33,301 bases of DNA from CAZWDL01 sp964632995. GTDB lineage: Bacteria > Bacteroidota > Bacteroidia > Chitinophagales > Saprospiraceae. Position numbers and translations under genes: made by a program. How positions within the stretch are numbered: the first letter of the stretch is position 1; every line of letters starts with the position of its first letter. Shown in pieces: positions 16,775 through 24,820 of the stretch. The DNA is taken from contig CAZWDL010000083.1 in NCBI GenBank assembly GCA_964632995.1, positions 1 through 33,301 on the forward strand, given 5' to 3'. The notes beneath the pieces were generated by a model. The model was not told the origin of the DNA. It was given only the letters and a program-made list of their open reading frames with translations, and searched no databases.

Positions 16775-18090
16775 TTATAATGTTACTCTTTTCCTTCCTT
16801 TCAGCAACTGCTGCATAAGCCCCTTTTTTTCATTTCTGAAAAAACCGAGCCTTTTTTTAATAGTGCGATTTCCTGATTCGCCAGATCAAGAACATTGCTG
16901 ATCGCCCGCTGCTCTTCGTAAGATGCTGGAATATGAACCTTGACCTTAGCAAAGCTCGGATACTTGCAATTCAGCGTATCATCAACCAATCCTTGAGAAA
17001 ATCGCCAAAACAAATGAATCGTCCTCGGCAACTGAAATAGGCCCCCCATGAAGTTGACGTCAACTCCTGGTTTGGGAGTGACTATTGTGTACGCCGGACT
17101 TACTATGCCCACCAGCTCTGAAACGGCAGACCTGCCTTGCCATAGTCTCATTGTGTTGTAGCCAATATCCCCCGGGCAAATCCTTTTATATCTCGACTTA
17201 TCACTGTTGGAGGTATCCTTCTTGTCCAGTTCATCCCGGTAAATAACTCCCTTCTCAGCGGTAATTGCCAACAGAGGTAAGTCTTCATATCCAGTTTCTT
17301 TTCTTTCAGAAAATATCTCTCCCAGGTGGACTTCCTTCCATGGCTCTGTAAACCCCCGCAACCGCACCTTGCCCGTCAACAACCGCTGCATCAGCCCCTT
17401 CTGCTGTTCCTTTTTGGCTTCGATGAGCGCCTGCGTCCGTTCGATGGCCCGGTCCCTGGTGGAGAGGATGGCGGCGATTTGGCGTTGTTCGGGGAGGGGG
17501 GGAGGGGGATTTTGAATGTTTTTAAAGTCGACGTTTCTATTTTTCCAGTACCATGACTAGACCTGTTTACTAATCCTAATAACCGGTTCTTTCGTACGAT
17601 AATGGAATAAGCAAGGTAATAAGTATCAAACCTGCTGTTTTGGGATTAAGGCTTTAACATCTTGATTGAATGATGCTTTGGATGTAATAATACCAAGTGG
17701 CAAACCCCTATTAAGCATCATCCCTCTTACCAAGATTAGTATTGTTCCTTTCGGGACTAATTTTGTTCCATTTTTTACACCTTTGTCAGTGACGTGATCT
17801 TGAGAATCCCTTAGAAGAAAACTTTTTAAATCCTTAGCAGAATACCATGGAATCTCTCCATCCCAATACTTCTTTTCATTTTTTCTTGGAGTTCCTCCGG
17901 ATAGTAATTCCGAACATTGTCCAATACTCGAAACCTCCCACTCCACCGGAATCCACCCCAGTTTCGTCTTTTTGTAGCCCGGCTTTTTCGAATCACCGAA
18001 AGATGCATTCCCTTCGGACTCCAGGACGGCAGACCGTTCCTCCTTTATTTGCTCATCAGCCATATGTTGTTCCTCTTTATTCATTGCCAA
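16775..18090 (-). pseudogene. hsdS: Type I specificity subunit HsdS, interrupted by three homopolymer indels
   Basis: Read as one gene this is a normal two-TRD HsdS of about 438 residues, but the frame breaks three times. TRD1 (GYKKTKLGWIPVEWEV ... ALIPKQQV) ends at a TGA at 17626-17628 beside an AAA run (17628-17630) that seems one base too long. The continuation (DTYYLAYSII ... IPLPP) is in another frame, and returns to the first frame at a G7 run (17496-17502) that is one base short of LPPLPEQRQIAAIL. The central helix and TRD2 then read through until the 3' end. There an extra base in one of two T7 runs (16852-16858 or 16824-16830) would replace the early stop at 16801 with the canonical GLMQQLLKGRKRV tail ending at 16775. 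As it stands only TRD1 and TRD2 half-proteins could be made. Confidence 0.8.
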
Positions 18091-18502
18091 AGCGGTTCGT
18101 TTTTTAGTGTGGGGCGAATCCCTGCTGTTTCAGGCCACACCCCAAGGTGAAGGTTTCTCGGTATTTGCGTAAAGCAATTCAAAGTCAAAAGATTGGCGCG
18201 TCTAAGCAGATCGCGGACGTTCTCGGTGAACACTGTCAGGCGATTACTTGCTGAGCCTTTCGTACGTGATGCGGGTTGAGCTGCGCCGGAGGGGCGTTTT
18301 GTTACACAGCCTGTGAAATAGAAGACTCGCCCTGGTACGCTGAGCTGACGGGAAGCGTGGCGAGTACTGTTACTGTAAAAGTAAGATAAATAAGAGGGGC
18401 GGGCAATACGCCACACGGGATTTTTGCAATTTTCAAAAATCCATTTCGAACTGAGTCTTATTATTTCTAAAAGTTGCCTGATATTCCTACCAACATACCC
18501 CA
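18091..18502. other. Gap between rhuM and hsdS with a doubtful small frame
   Basis: A 141-codon minus-strand frame (18081-18506) starts with an ATGA-type overlap on the rhuM stop and overlaps the hsdS start by 10 bases. Its translation (for example TGCVTKRPSGAAQPASRTKG) is low-complexity in Arg/Ser and resembles no domain I know. The interval may be a dispersed intergenic repeat, a remnant, or a real accessory gene. No strong promoter or terminator was seen. Confidence 0.3.
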
Positions 18503-19495
18503 TCATTTCCCTTTTTTCAGTTTTTTAATCTCTTTATCAAAATCAGATTCATAAAGCCGGTCCTGCTCCTTTCGGAATTTCTCGTATTCTTGTTCAGCCA
18601 ATTCTTTAGCTACTGCGGCGGAAATCTTCCCGGCATCCTTTAGCACATCGTATTCGTTAAATTGCAGGAAAGCGTCCAACCTGATAATCCAATCTTTCAT
18701 TGCCATAGGTATCTGTCTTTCAGCCTGATTTTCGGCATAGTCCAGATACATACTCACGATTCTGTTGAGTTCACTTATTTCTGATTCAGTTAAATAGTTT
18801 TTGGCAATTGATATGTCAGATTTCAAAATCTTACCTTCCGGAGAATTCTTCCAATTCGTGAGCCCCATATGAGGTTTGGAAGCATCGGCGCGAGCAGCAA
18901 CAATTTCCGCAGCTGTTTGACCGGTTATGGCCCAGTGTAACTTATTTTGAACAGTTTTATAGAATCGCTGAGTCATAGGGGCCTTTGGGGCGTAATCGAT
19001 ACTGCATTGCGCATAGATATCGGTGATCTTCTGGTAAAAGCGACGTTCAGAAGCTCGAATCTCCCGAATGCGCTCGAGCAGTTCCTCAAAGTAGTCTTTC
19101 CCCAGGCGCTTCCCTTGCTTTAAACGTTCATCATCGAGTACGAAGCCTTTGATAAGATATTCCTTCAATACTCCCGTTGCCCAAATGCGAAATTGTGTAG
19201 CTTGGTAGCTGTTTACGCGATAGCCGACAGCAATAATAGCGTCCAGATTGTAAAAGTTGGTCCGGTACTTTTTACCATCGGCCGCAGTTATTCGAATTTT
19301 TCGAATAACTGGATCCGGGTCCAATTCGCCGCTTTTGAAGACCTCCTTCAGGTGGTAATTGATCGTATTCACCTCCACGCCGAATAATTCCGCCATCCGT
19401 TTTTGGGAAAGCCAGAAAGTTTCATCCTCAAAGAGGATTTCAACCTTGATGTTCCCTTTAGGCGTTGCGTAAAAAATAATTTCACTTTCTTCCAT
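18503..19495 (-). CDS. rhuM: RhuM family protein (Virulence_RhuM)
   Basis: A 330-residue protein of the RhuM family. The N-terminal FWLSQKRMAELFGVEVNTIN segment looks like a DNA-binding helix-turn-helix, followed by the family motifs YNLDAIIAVGYRVNS and FRIWATGVLKEYLIKGFVLDDERLK. The middle (YAPKAPMTQRFYKTVQNKLHWAITGQTAAEIV) and the long C-terminal helical region (ending in a Lys-rich tail) match full-length members. Such genes are very commonly embedded between hsdM and hsdS in type I restriction loci; their biochemical role is unproven and the name comes from a Salmonella island. Co-directional with hsdM, 207 bases after its stop, with an inverted-repeat region in the gap. Confidence 0.88.
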   Translation of the reverse strand: MEESEIIFYATPKGNIKVEILFEDETFWLSQKRMAELFGVEVNTINYHLKEVFKSGELDPDPVIRKIRITAADGKKYRTNFYNLDAIIAVGYRVNSYQATQFRIWATGVLKEYLIKGFVLDDERLKQGKRLGKDYFEELLERIREIRASERRFYQKITDIYAQCSIDYAPKAPMTQRFYKTVQNKLHWAITGQTAAEIVAARADASKPHMGLTNWKNSPEGKILKSDISIAKNYLTESEISELNRIVSMYLDYAENQAERQIPMAMKDWIIRLDAFLQFNEYDVLKDAGKISAAVAKELAEQEYEKFRKEQDRLYESDFDKEIKKLKKGK

Positions 19496-19573
19496 GTCTT
19501 TAATTTGGAATGGTGTAATCTGGCTACATCACAAAGAAAACACGATCGTTAAAATGAAGATTCATAAAAATGG

Positions 19574-19694
19574 TATAAGTTTTCCACACCATGTGGAAAG
19601 CCTCAGGTTAAAGCTTTCTATTTCAAATAAAAGAGCCCCTTCACTATTTGATCAAAATTGTTAGTTTACTCTTCATTCGTGTGGAAAACTTATA
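19574..19694. repeat. Inverted-repeat element with DnaA-box-like ends
   Basis: Sixteen-base arms are perfect inverted copies: TATAAGTTTTCCACAC (19574-19589) and its complement (19679-19694). A further TGTGGAAA (19592-19599) forms a tight hairpin with TTTCCACA (19581-19588). TTTTCCACA on both outer arms matches the DnaA-box consensus TTWTNCACA. The 121-base element lies between hsdM and rhuM in an AT-rich gap. It could be a small non-autonomous mobile unit, an operator for RhuM's helix-turn-helix, or an attenuating structure. Confidence 0.6.
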
Positions 19695-19702
19695 ATTAAC
19701 AC

Positions 19703-21250
19703 TCACGTTCCCCGCCTCTTTCCCAATCCCAGCTCTTCGAGATAGACCCGCATTTGCGCCTGCACACTTTCCAGTTCCTCCTCGATGTTTTCAATTTTCT
19801 CCTGCACCGCTTCCATATCCACTTCCGGTTCCTCTTCGAAGGTATCCACGTAGCGGGGGATATTGAGGTTGAAGTCGTTCTCCTCGATTTCATCGAAGGT
19901 GGCGACGTAGGAAAACTTGTCTTCGATCTCGCCGGGGTCCAGTGCGCCGGCGTTGAAGCGGCGGTAGGTGTCCACAATTTTTTCAATGTCGGCTTCGCGG
20001 AGGATATTCTGGTTTTTACCCTGTTCGAAGCGCTGACTGGCGTCGATGAACAGCACGTTTTTGTTTTCCCCTTTTCCTTTGTTAAAAACCAGGATGGCCG
20101 CGGGGATGCCCGTGCCGAAGAACAGGTTGGCCGGCAGGCCGATCACCGCTTCCAGCAAGTTGTCTTCGATGGTCTTACGGCGAATTTTCCCCTCGGAGCT
20201 GCCCCGGAAGAGTACGCCGTGCGGCACCACCACGCCTACTTTGCCTTTTCCTTCGTAGGCCGTTTCGATCATATGGGAGATAAAGGCCCAGTCGCCCCGG
20301 CTTTTTGGGGGCACGCCCCGCCAGAAGCGGTTGTAGGTATCGGCGGCGGCTTCCTCCGCGCCCCATTTATCCAGGCTGAAGGGTGGATTGGCGACGACCG
20401 TATCGAATTTCATCAGCTCATCGCCCTCCTTCAGTTTGGGATTGCGGATGGTATCGCCCCAGCGAATGGTAGCGTTATCCATGCCGTGCAGGAACATATT
20501 CATGACGGCCAGCGCCCAGGTGCTGCCGTTGGCCTCCTGGCCGTAGAGCGAAAAGTTGTTGGAACCGACTTCCCTGGCGGCTTTGATAAGCAGCGAGCCG
20601 GAGCCGCAGGTGGGATCGCATATACGCGCGCCGGGTTGCGACCTGGTCAGTTTGGCGATGAGCGTAGACACCTCATTCGGCGTGTAAAACTCTCCCGCTT
20701 TCTTCCCGGCATCCGAAGCAAACAGGCCGATCAGGTATTCGTAAGCGTCCCCGATCACATCCTGGCCCGCCAGCCGCGAAGGGCGCAGATCCAGTTTTTT
20801 ATCGCTAAAGTCGATCAGGAGGTTTTTCAACCGGGTGTTTTTGTCCTTAACGTCCCCCAGGTTGCTCGAATTGAAGTCGATGTTCCGGAAAACGCCCGAA
20901 CCGTCTTCCCCGGAAAGCTTGTCGGGATTGGCTTCTTCCAGCGCCTCCAGGCCTTGGTTAATCAGTTCGCCGATATTGGGTTCGTTTCTGCGCTCGTACA
21001 GGTAGTCGAAGCGGGAGGGTGGCGGCACCTTGAAGCGTTCCCGTTGCATAGCCCAATCGGCCCGCTCCCGGTCGCCGTTGTATTTTTCCAGGTACTCTTC
21101 CCGTTTGTCTTTCCAGACGTCGCTCACGTACTTGAGGAAGAGCATCGTCAACACATAATCTTTATACTGCGCCGGGTCGATGACGCCCCGGAAGGTGTCG
21201 CAGGCCCGCCAGACTACTTTGAATACATCTTCTTTGTTTGTCTTATGCAT
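19703..21250 (-). CDS. hsdM: Type I DNA methyltransferase subunit M (HsdM)
   Basis: An N6-adenine DNA methyltransferase. The ATG at 21250 (MHKTNKEDVFKVVWRACDTFRG) is preferred over the one nine codons upstream because the family N-terminus begins there and it overlaps the preceding gene by only 8 bases. The N-terminal helical domain is complete, followed by the SAM-binding motif DPTCGSGSLL (about residues 212-221 from this start) and the catalytic NPPF (288-291). The C-terminus ends in a coiled, Glu-rich helix (NIEEELESVQAQMRVYLEEL), usual for interaction with HsdS. About 515 residues, normal length. It would methylate adenine at the site chosen by HsdS, protecting host DNA and forming the core of the restriction complex. 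Confidence 0.95.
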   Translation of the reverse strand: MHKTNKEDVFKVVWRACDTFRGVIDPAQYKDYVLTMLFLKYVSDVWKDKREEYLEKYNGDRERADWAMQRERFKVPPPSRFDYLYERRNEPNIGELINQGLEALEEANPDKLSGEDGSGVFRNIDFNSSNLGDVKDKNTRLKNLLIDFSDKKLDLRPSRLAGQDVIGDAYEYLIGLFASDAGKKAGEFYTPNEVSTLIAKLTRSQPGARICDPTCGSGSLLIKAAREVGSNNFSLYGQEANGSTWALAVMNMFLHGMDNATIRWGDTIRNPKLKEGDELMKFDTVVANPPFSLDKWGAEEAAADTYNRFWRGVPPKSRGDWAFISHMIETAYEGKGKVGVVVPHGVLFRGSSEGKIRRKTIEDNLLEAVIGLPANLFFGTGIPAAILVFNKGKGENKNVLFIDASQRFEQGKNQNILREADIEKIVDTYRRFNAGALDPGEIEDKFSYVATFDEIEENDFNLNIPRYVDTFEEEPEVDMEAVQEKIENIEEELESVQAQMRVYLEELGLGKRRGT

Positions 21251-21824
21251 CGTTCGAATCTGATTTTGCCAGGTCAAGTAATAGATTTTGGTAATAAACG
21301 TCCTTGCATTTCAGCAATTCCAGGGAAAGCTGCTTTTCTTTTTCCCAGAGGGCTTTTATGCTCAGAATTTCCAGCTGTCGCTGCAGGGAGGGAACATACA
21401 CTTGAACTTTCATTAGAGCTTTTTTTGAAAGTGACAGAATATGGGTGCCTTTGGAAAGATTGGTCAGCATGGACTGCACGAAGGAAGTATTGAGATACCA
21501 CTGCAGGTACTCCGGATCGACCTCCCCGTTTTCCATGCGGATGACGAAAAAGGCCGAGGAAGCCACCGCCTGACCGATGGATTCCCGGTACAGACAAGCC
21601 TTGTTGCTTTCCCCTTTTGCCATGAGCAGGAGGTCCCCATCCTTCAGCTTGTGTTTTTCAAGCCGATCATCCAGAATGACTTCCGGAGCTGGGATAGCAT
21701 CCGGCAAAAACCGCCCTCCCTCGTCAAAGTGCTTCGCCTGTAGATAGTAGGTGTCCCCGGAAGGAGCAGTCTTTTGGTAGACGCCGGTGAAAACACTCGC
21801 TATGTCCTCTATTTTCTTATCCAT
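21243..21824 (-). CDS. Half-length HsdS-like specificity protein (single TRD)
   Basis: A 193-residue protein with one target-recognition domain followed by one long helix. The opening KKIEDIASVFTGVYQKTAPSGD and the segment LKDGDLLLMAKG ... GQAVASSAFFVIR ... YLQWYLNTSFVQ are typical of type I S-subunit TRDs. The tail (QRQLEILSIKALWEKEKQLSLELLKCKDVYYQNLLLDLA) is the conserved-region helix. Full HsdS has two such units; half-length S proteins can act as dimers. It is the first gene of the operon, 8 bases overlapping hsdM, and its frame is intact, unlike the larger hsdS 3.2 kb downstream. It could therefore be the working specificity subunit. Confidence 0.8.
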   Translation of the reverse strand: MDKKIEDIASVFTGVYQKTAPSGDTYYLQAKHFDEGGRFLPDAIPAPEVILDDRLEKHKLKDGDLLLMAKGESNKACLYRESIGQAVASSAFFVIRMENGEVDPEYLQWYLNTSFVQSMLTNLSKGTHILSLSKKALMKVQVYVPSLQRQLEILSIKALWEKEKQLSLELLKCKDVYYQNLLLDLAKSDSNDA

Positions 21825-22242
21825 CTGTAGGTCATATACATTTCAACCGAGACTAATTTATAATTTTTAATTCGCTGTATCACGAATACAAAAATAATAT
21901 CGATTAGGGAAAAATCAAACAATTAGAATAACTTTTTTTGCTGTACGAAGGCTACAAAAAGAGGTTATCGTTTTTAACTCATTGATTTACAGATGAGTTT
22001 TCTAAACTCAAATGATTAAGAAAAGGCAAGGGAAATTTTCTAAAATGAATTGTCAATTCAAATGAACGAATTAGTAGAAGGGAAATTGATTCAAGTCGTA
22101 ACCGGCTTAAGTTGAAGCGAAACTCATTCTCAATGCTGTCAACTTTGGCCAAAAAAACCAAGTGGTCTGGAGACCAGAAAAAGGGTGATTCTCCTCCTCT
22201 CCATGTCTCTCTATTATTTTTCTTAAGTTGACGAGATTACTC
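21825..22242. other. AT-rich intergenic region upstream of the defence operon
   Basis: No protein-like frame. It holds the operon promoter at 21889-21919. TGAATTG-T-CAATTCA forms a 15-base palindrome at 22046-22060, and there is a GGTCT/AGACC hairpin near 22165. No terminator with a convincing T-run was found. Confidence 0.5.
21889..21919 (-). promoter_or_regulatory. Bacteroidota-type promoter of the restriction-modification operon
   Basis: On the minus strand: TTTG (21919-21916), exactly 19 bases of spacer, then TATTTTTG (21896-21889), a full match to the Bacteroidota consensus. Transcription would start about 60 bases before the half-HsdS ATG at 21824 and run through hsdM toward hsdR. Confidence 0.7.
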
Positions 22243-22914
22243 TCACTCCCCCCGCTTATAACTAACAGACATCCCTCGCCCCGAATAGTCCACCGTCGTC
22301 TCAAAATTATCCAGGCTTTTCACGTAGTTCAGAAACTCCAGCGTGCCGGACATTCCGTAGCGGCCGCTGCGTTCTGTGTTTCGGGGAATGTTGTGTGCGG
22401 TAAAACAGCCGCCGGTTTCCAGCTTGGGCGCCAGGTCGACGAAGTAATTTTTATACCAGTTTTTATCTGCATCGCTGAAGACGAAGTCGAAGGGCCCTTT
22501 CAGTTCTTTGACCAGCTGGTGGGCGTCGGCGAGGCGGGCGTCGACGTAGTCTGACAGGCCGGCTGCTTCGAAATTGGCCAGGGCTTCGCGGTAGCGCCTT
22601 TCGTCAATTTCGATAGTAATCAGCTTGCCGCCGGTCTTACTGAGCGCCCAGGCGATCCAGATGCTGGAGTGACCGGTGGAGGTGCCGATTTCCAGGGCGC
22701 GGGTGTAGTTGTTTTCCACGATGATGTCATAGAGCAATTGGCCGTCGGCGGGAGGGACGTTCATGTCGCGCCAGTCGCCGCGTTGATCTTCGAGGAAGGC
22801 ATGTACACGTTTATCAAGGTCCGTTTTCACCTTTTGGCCGATGAGGAAAGAAGGTTGGAAAAAGAAAACCAGGAGTAAGGCAGCGTACCAACCGGAGAGA
22901 TAAGATAGATTCAT
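22243..22914 (-). CDS. O-methyltransferase-like protein with apparent signal peptide
   Basis: A class I SAM-dependent methyltransferase of the small O-methyltransferase (YrrM/COMT-like) type, 223 residues from the ATG at 22914. The frame is open to 22989, but the start at 22914 gives a clean hydrophobic leader (YAALLLVFFFQPSFLIGQ). SAM-binding features are ALEIGTSTGHSSIWIAWAL (motif I), ITIEIDERRY (acidic loop), a DARLADA stretch, and FVFSDADKNWYKNYF, typical of metal-dependent O-methyltransferases. Export would place it away from cytosolic SAM, which is unusual; the leader may be an uncleaved membrane anchor. Substrate unknown. Monocistronic as far as visible. Confidence 0.72.
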   Translation of the reverse strand: MNLSYLSGWYAALLLVFFFQPSFLIGQKVKTDLDKRVHAFLEDQRGDWRDMNVPPADGQLLYDIIVENNYTRALEIGTSTGHSSIWIAWALSKTGGKLITIEIDERRYREALANFEAAGLSDYVDARLADAHQLVKELKGPFDFVFSDADKNWYKNYFVDLAPKLETGGCFTAHNIPRNTERSGRYGMSGTLEFLNYVKSLDNFETTVDYSGRGMSVSYKRGE

Positions 22915-23056
22915 GGCTTGTTGTTTTTGATTATAATGCATCCGGCTCCAAAGCCGAGACAGGAAGGTCACGACTTTAATATAAAACATTGGAAGCCATG
23001 CCCATGTTGATCACTGGCAATCCCCTAAGTTCAAAGACCAATAGACTCGCCCTGCT

Positions 23057-23386
23057 TTAAAAAGGCTTACGGCAGCACACCGAATACACCATCGGTATTT
23101 TATCCTGCAGGTGTTTGATCCGGAATTTACCGTGTTCATATTCAACGGTACGCTTAAAACAAGCGTAGGGGGAATAGTCGTACTCTTCCAGTGCGCTTAA
23201 TTCCAGGCCACTTTGCAACAGCGCATTTACCACCTCCCCGAGTCCGTGGTTCCACATAACATCTTCGTTAATGACCGGAGCGTTTTTATCGGCATAGGTA
23301 CCCTCGCTGTTTTCTACGATGGGCCCAGTATTAAAATAATTATACCGAATGCCCTGGAAATCAGCATAAAAAAGACCAAAGCGCTT
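23057..23386 (-). pseudogene. 5'-truncated SAM-dependent methyltransferase remnant
   Basis: The frame after a stop at 23387-23389 encodes the C-terminal third of a class I methyltransferase: FYADFQGIRYNYFNTGPIVE, then YADKNAPVINEDVMWNHGLG, then VVNALLQSGLELSALEEYDYSPYACF, ending VYSVCCRKPF. The WNH(G/S)..EVVN.L...GL..E.L.EY..SPY pattern is typical of these proteins. The SAM-binding N-terminal half is absent. The T9SS gene's stop lies only about 35 bases upstream, so the loss probably came with a rearrangement at about 23390. An internal ATG at 23257 exists but would give a 66-residue fragment without a cofactor site. Confidence 0.65.
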
Positions 23387-23422
23387 TCAACTCTTCAATA
23401 ATGGATACGCACCCGGAGGAAG

Positions 23423-24820
23423 CTACCGCTCCACGATCACCCGCCGGCTCGTCACGCCCTTTTCGGTATGTATCCGCAAAAAGTAAAGTCCCGGCGGCAG
23501 GTTGTTCACCGGTATGGTTTGGCGATCCACCATGAGCGCATCGAGTTTCAACAGCTGCCCGGTAGCGGACAACAGTTCGTAACGGCGGCCCTGCAGCTGA
23601 TCCAGCTCAATAGTGAAGGATTCGCGAGCAGGATTGGGAAATATACGCACCTGCCGGTCCCAGGCCGGCCGGTCGCTATTAGAGAGCAAATCCTGCAACA
23701 GGAGCAGGCGTACGCGGGGATTGGGCAGTCCGAAGGGAATTTCTTCGCCGCCGGCGCTGAGGAGGCGCAGGCGACGCAGGATGAGTTCGAAGGGCAGTTC
23801 CGGGCTTTTCAGTCCGCCGATGATATCGGAATTGACGACGAAGCTAAGGCGGGCGATCTTACCCCAGCCGCTGACGCCCTGCCGGTCTTTGCGGCTGAAG
23901 GCCAGGTCGATGCCCGACTGATCAAAGGCCCTCAGGTCTTTTTGTACAGAAAGTATTTCTGATTTTTCCCCCAGGAAGGAGTCGCTCAGGTATTCCACCC
24001 GAACGGTATCCGGCAGAAGGCTGTCTGCCGGGTAACCGATGTCGAGTGCAAAGCCGTGCAGGTTTTCTACCGGGTTGCCTTCCGTACCGACAAAAAGCTC
24101 AGCGACAATTTCGACCGATTCTCCTTGGGTGATATTGAGTTTTTCCGTTTCCAGGCGCAGATATACGGGTGTTGCTCCTTCGGTAGGGGCAGACGGGGAG
24201 CCGAGTTCCGGCAGGTAGTTGCGGCGAATAGCCTGAATATCCTTGTCATCAACTACGCCATTGCCGTCACAATCCAGGTGTTTGAAATTAACGCCACCCA
24301 TCGAGAGGCTCCAGTCTGCTCCGTAATTAGGCGCCCAGGCCGTGGGATCGCCGTAAACGGGAAAGCTGCTGCGCTCCGGACCTTCCGCTCCGTAGCCCAG
24401 GCCGATGTACAGCAAGTCGTAGATATTGGCCTTACGGTCGCCGTTGGCATCTCCCGGCCATACGCAATCGCTCGTCTCGCACAAATCCCCTTCCGCGCCT
24501 GCGTAGATGGTCTGGCAATACTGAGCCGTGCAGCCCAGGCTGTCTTTCAGCAGAAGACAGGCCTCCGCGACGGATCCGGAGAGTGCGAATACCGCTACCC
24601 CTGGCTCTCGTCTGATCAGATCCCCTCCACTTACCTGCCATCCGTAGGCTGCGTATCCCGCTTCGCTGGTGTTGTAGAGCACCACGGTTTGCTCATCTAG
24701 AAAACCAAAAAGGAAGGCCGCCTCCACCTGAGGCGTACACTGGGCAAAGCTACCGGTAGCTACAAATAGCAGCAGCCCCGTCAGCAATGCGCTTACCCGA
24801 AGGAATGACACTTGGTTCAT
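23423..24820 (-). CDS. Secreted T9SS cargo with split dockerin and cohesin-like domain (copy B)
   Basis: A 465-residue exported protein. The signal peptide (LLTGLLLFVATGSFAQ) is followed by a PKD-like domain with two Cys pairs (about 28-110). The dockerin-like calcium loop GDANGDRKANIYDLLYIG and a second loop DCDGNGVVDDKD follow, separated by an insert of about 45 residues, as in the protein at 2867. Next comes a cohesin-like beta domain beginning LRLETEKLNITQGESVEIVAEL, and a T9SS type A tail (VRIFPNPARESFTIELDQL ... LPPGLYFLRI). It should be secreted and may assemble on the surface through calcium-dependent cohesin-dockerin contacts. The gene is divergent from the helical protein at 25168, repeating the arrangement at 1.2-4 kb. 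Confidence 0.85.
   Translation of the reverse strand: MNQVSFLRVSALLTGLLLFVATGSFAQCTPQVEAAFLFGFLDEQTVVLYNTSEAGYAAYGWQVSGGDLIRREPGVAVFALSGSVAEACLLLKDSLGCTAQYCQTIYAGAEGDLCETSDCVWPGDANGDRKANIYDLLYIGLGYGAEGPERSSFPVYGDPTAWAPNYGADWSLSMGGVNFKHLDCDGNGVVDDKDIQAIRRNYLPELGSPSAPTEGATPVYLRLETEKLNITQGESVEIVAELFVGTEGNPVENLHGFALDIGYPADSLLPDTVRVEYLSDSFLGEKSEILSVQKDLRAFDQSGIDLAFSRKDRQGVSGWGKIARLSFVVNSDIIGGLKSPELPFELILRRLRLLSAGGEEIPFGLPNPRVRLLLLQDLLSNSDRPAWDRQVRIFPNPARESFTIELDQLQGRRYELLSATGQLLKLDALMVDRQTIPVNNLPPGLYFLRIHTEKGVTSRRVIVER

Noticed and set aside
19754..21493. 579-codon plus-strand frame opposite hsdM
   Set aside because: No motif or signal, and it is antisense to a clearly real methyltransferase with all motifs.
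9770..22242. Integrase, attachment sites or tRNA target that would make the defence cassette a typical genomic island
   Set aside because: No integrase, tRNA or flanking direct repeat was seen at either edge by eye.
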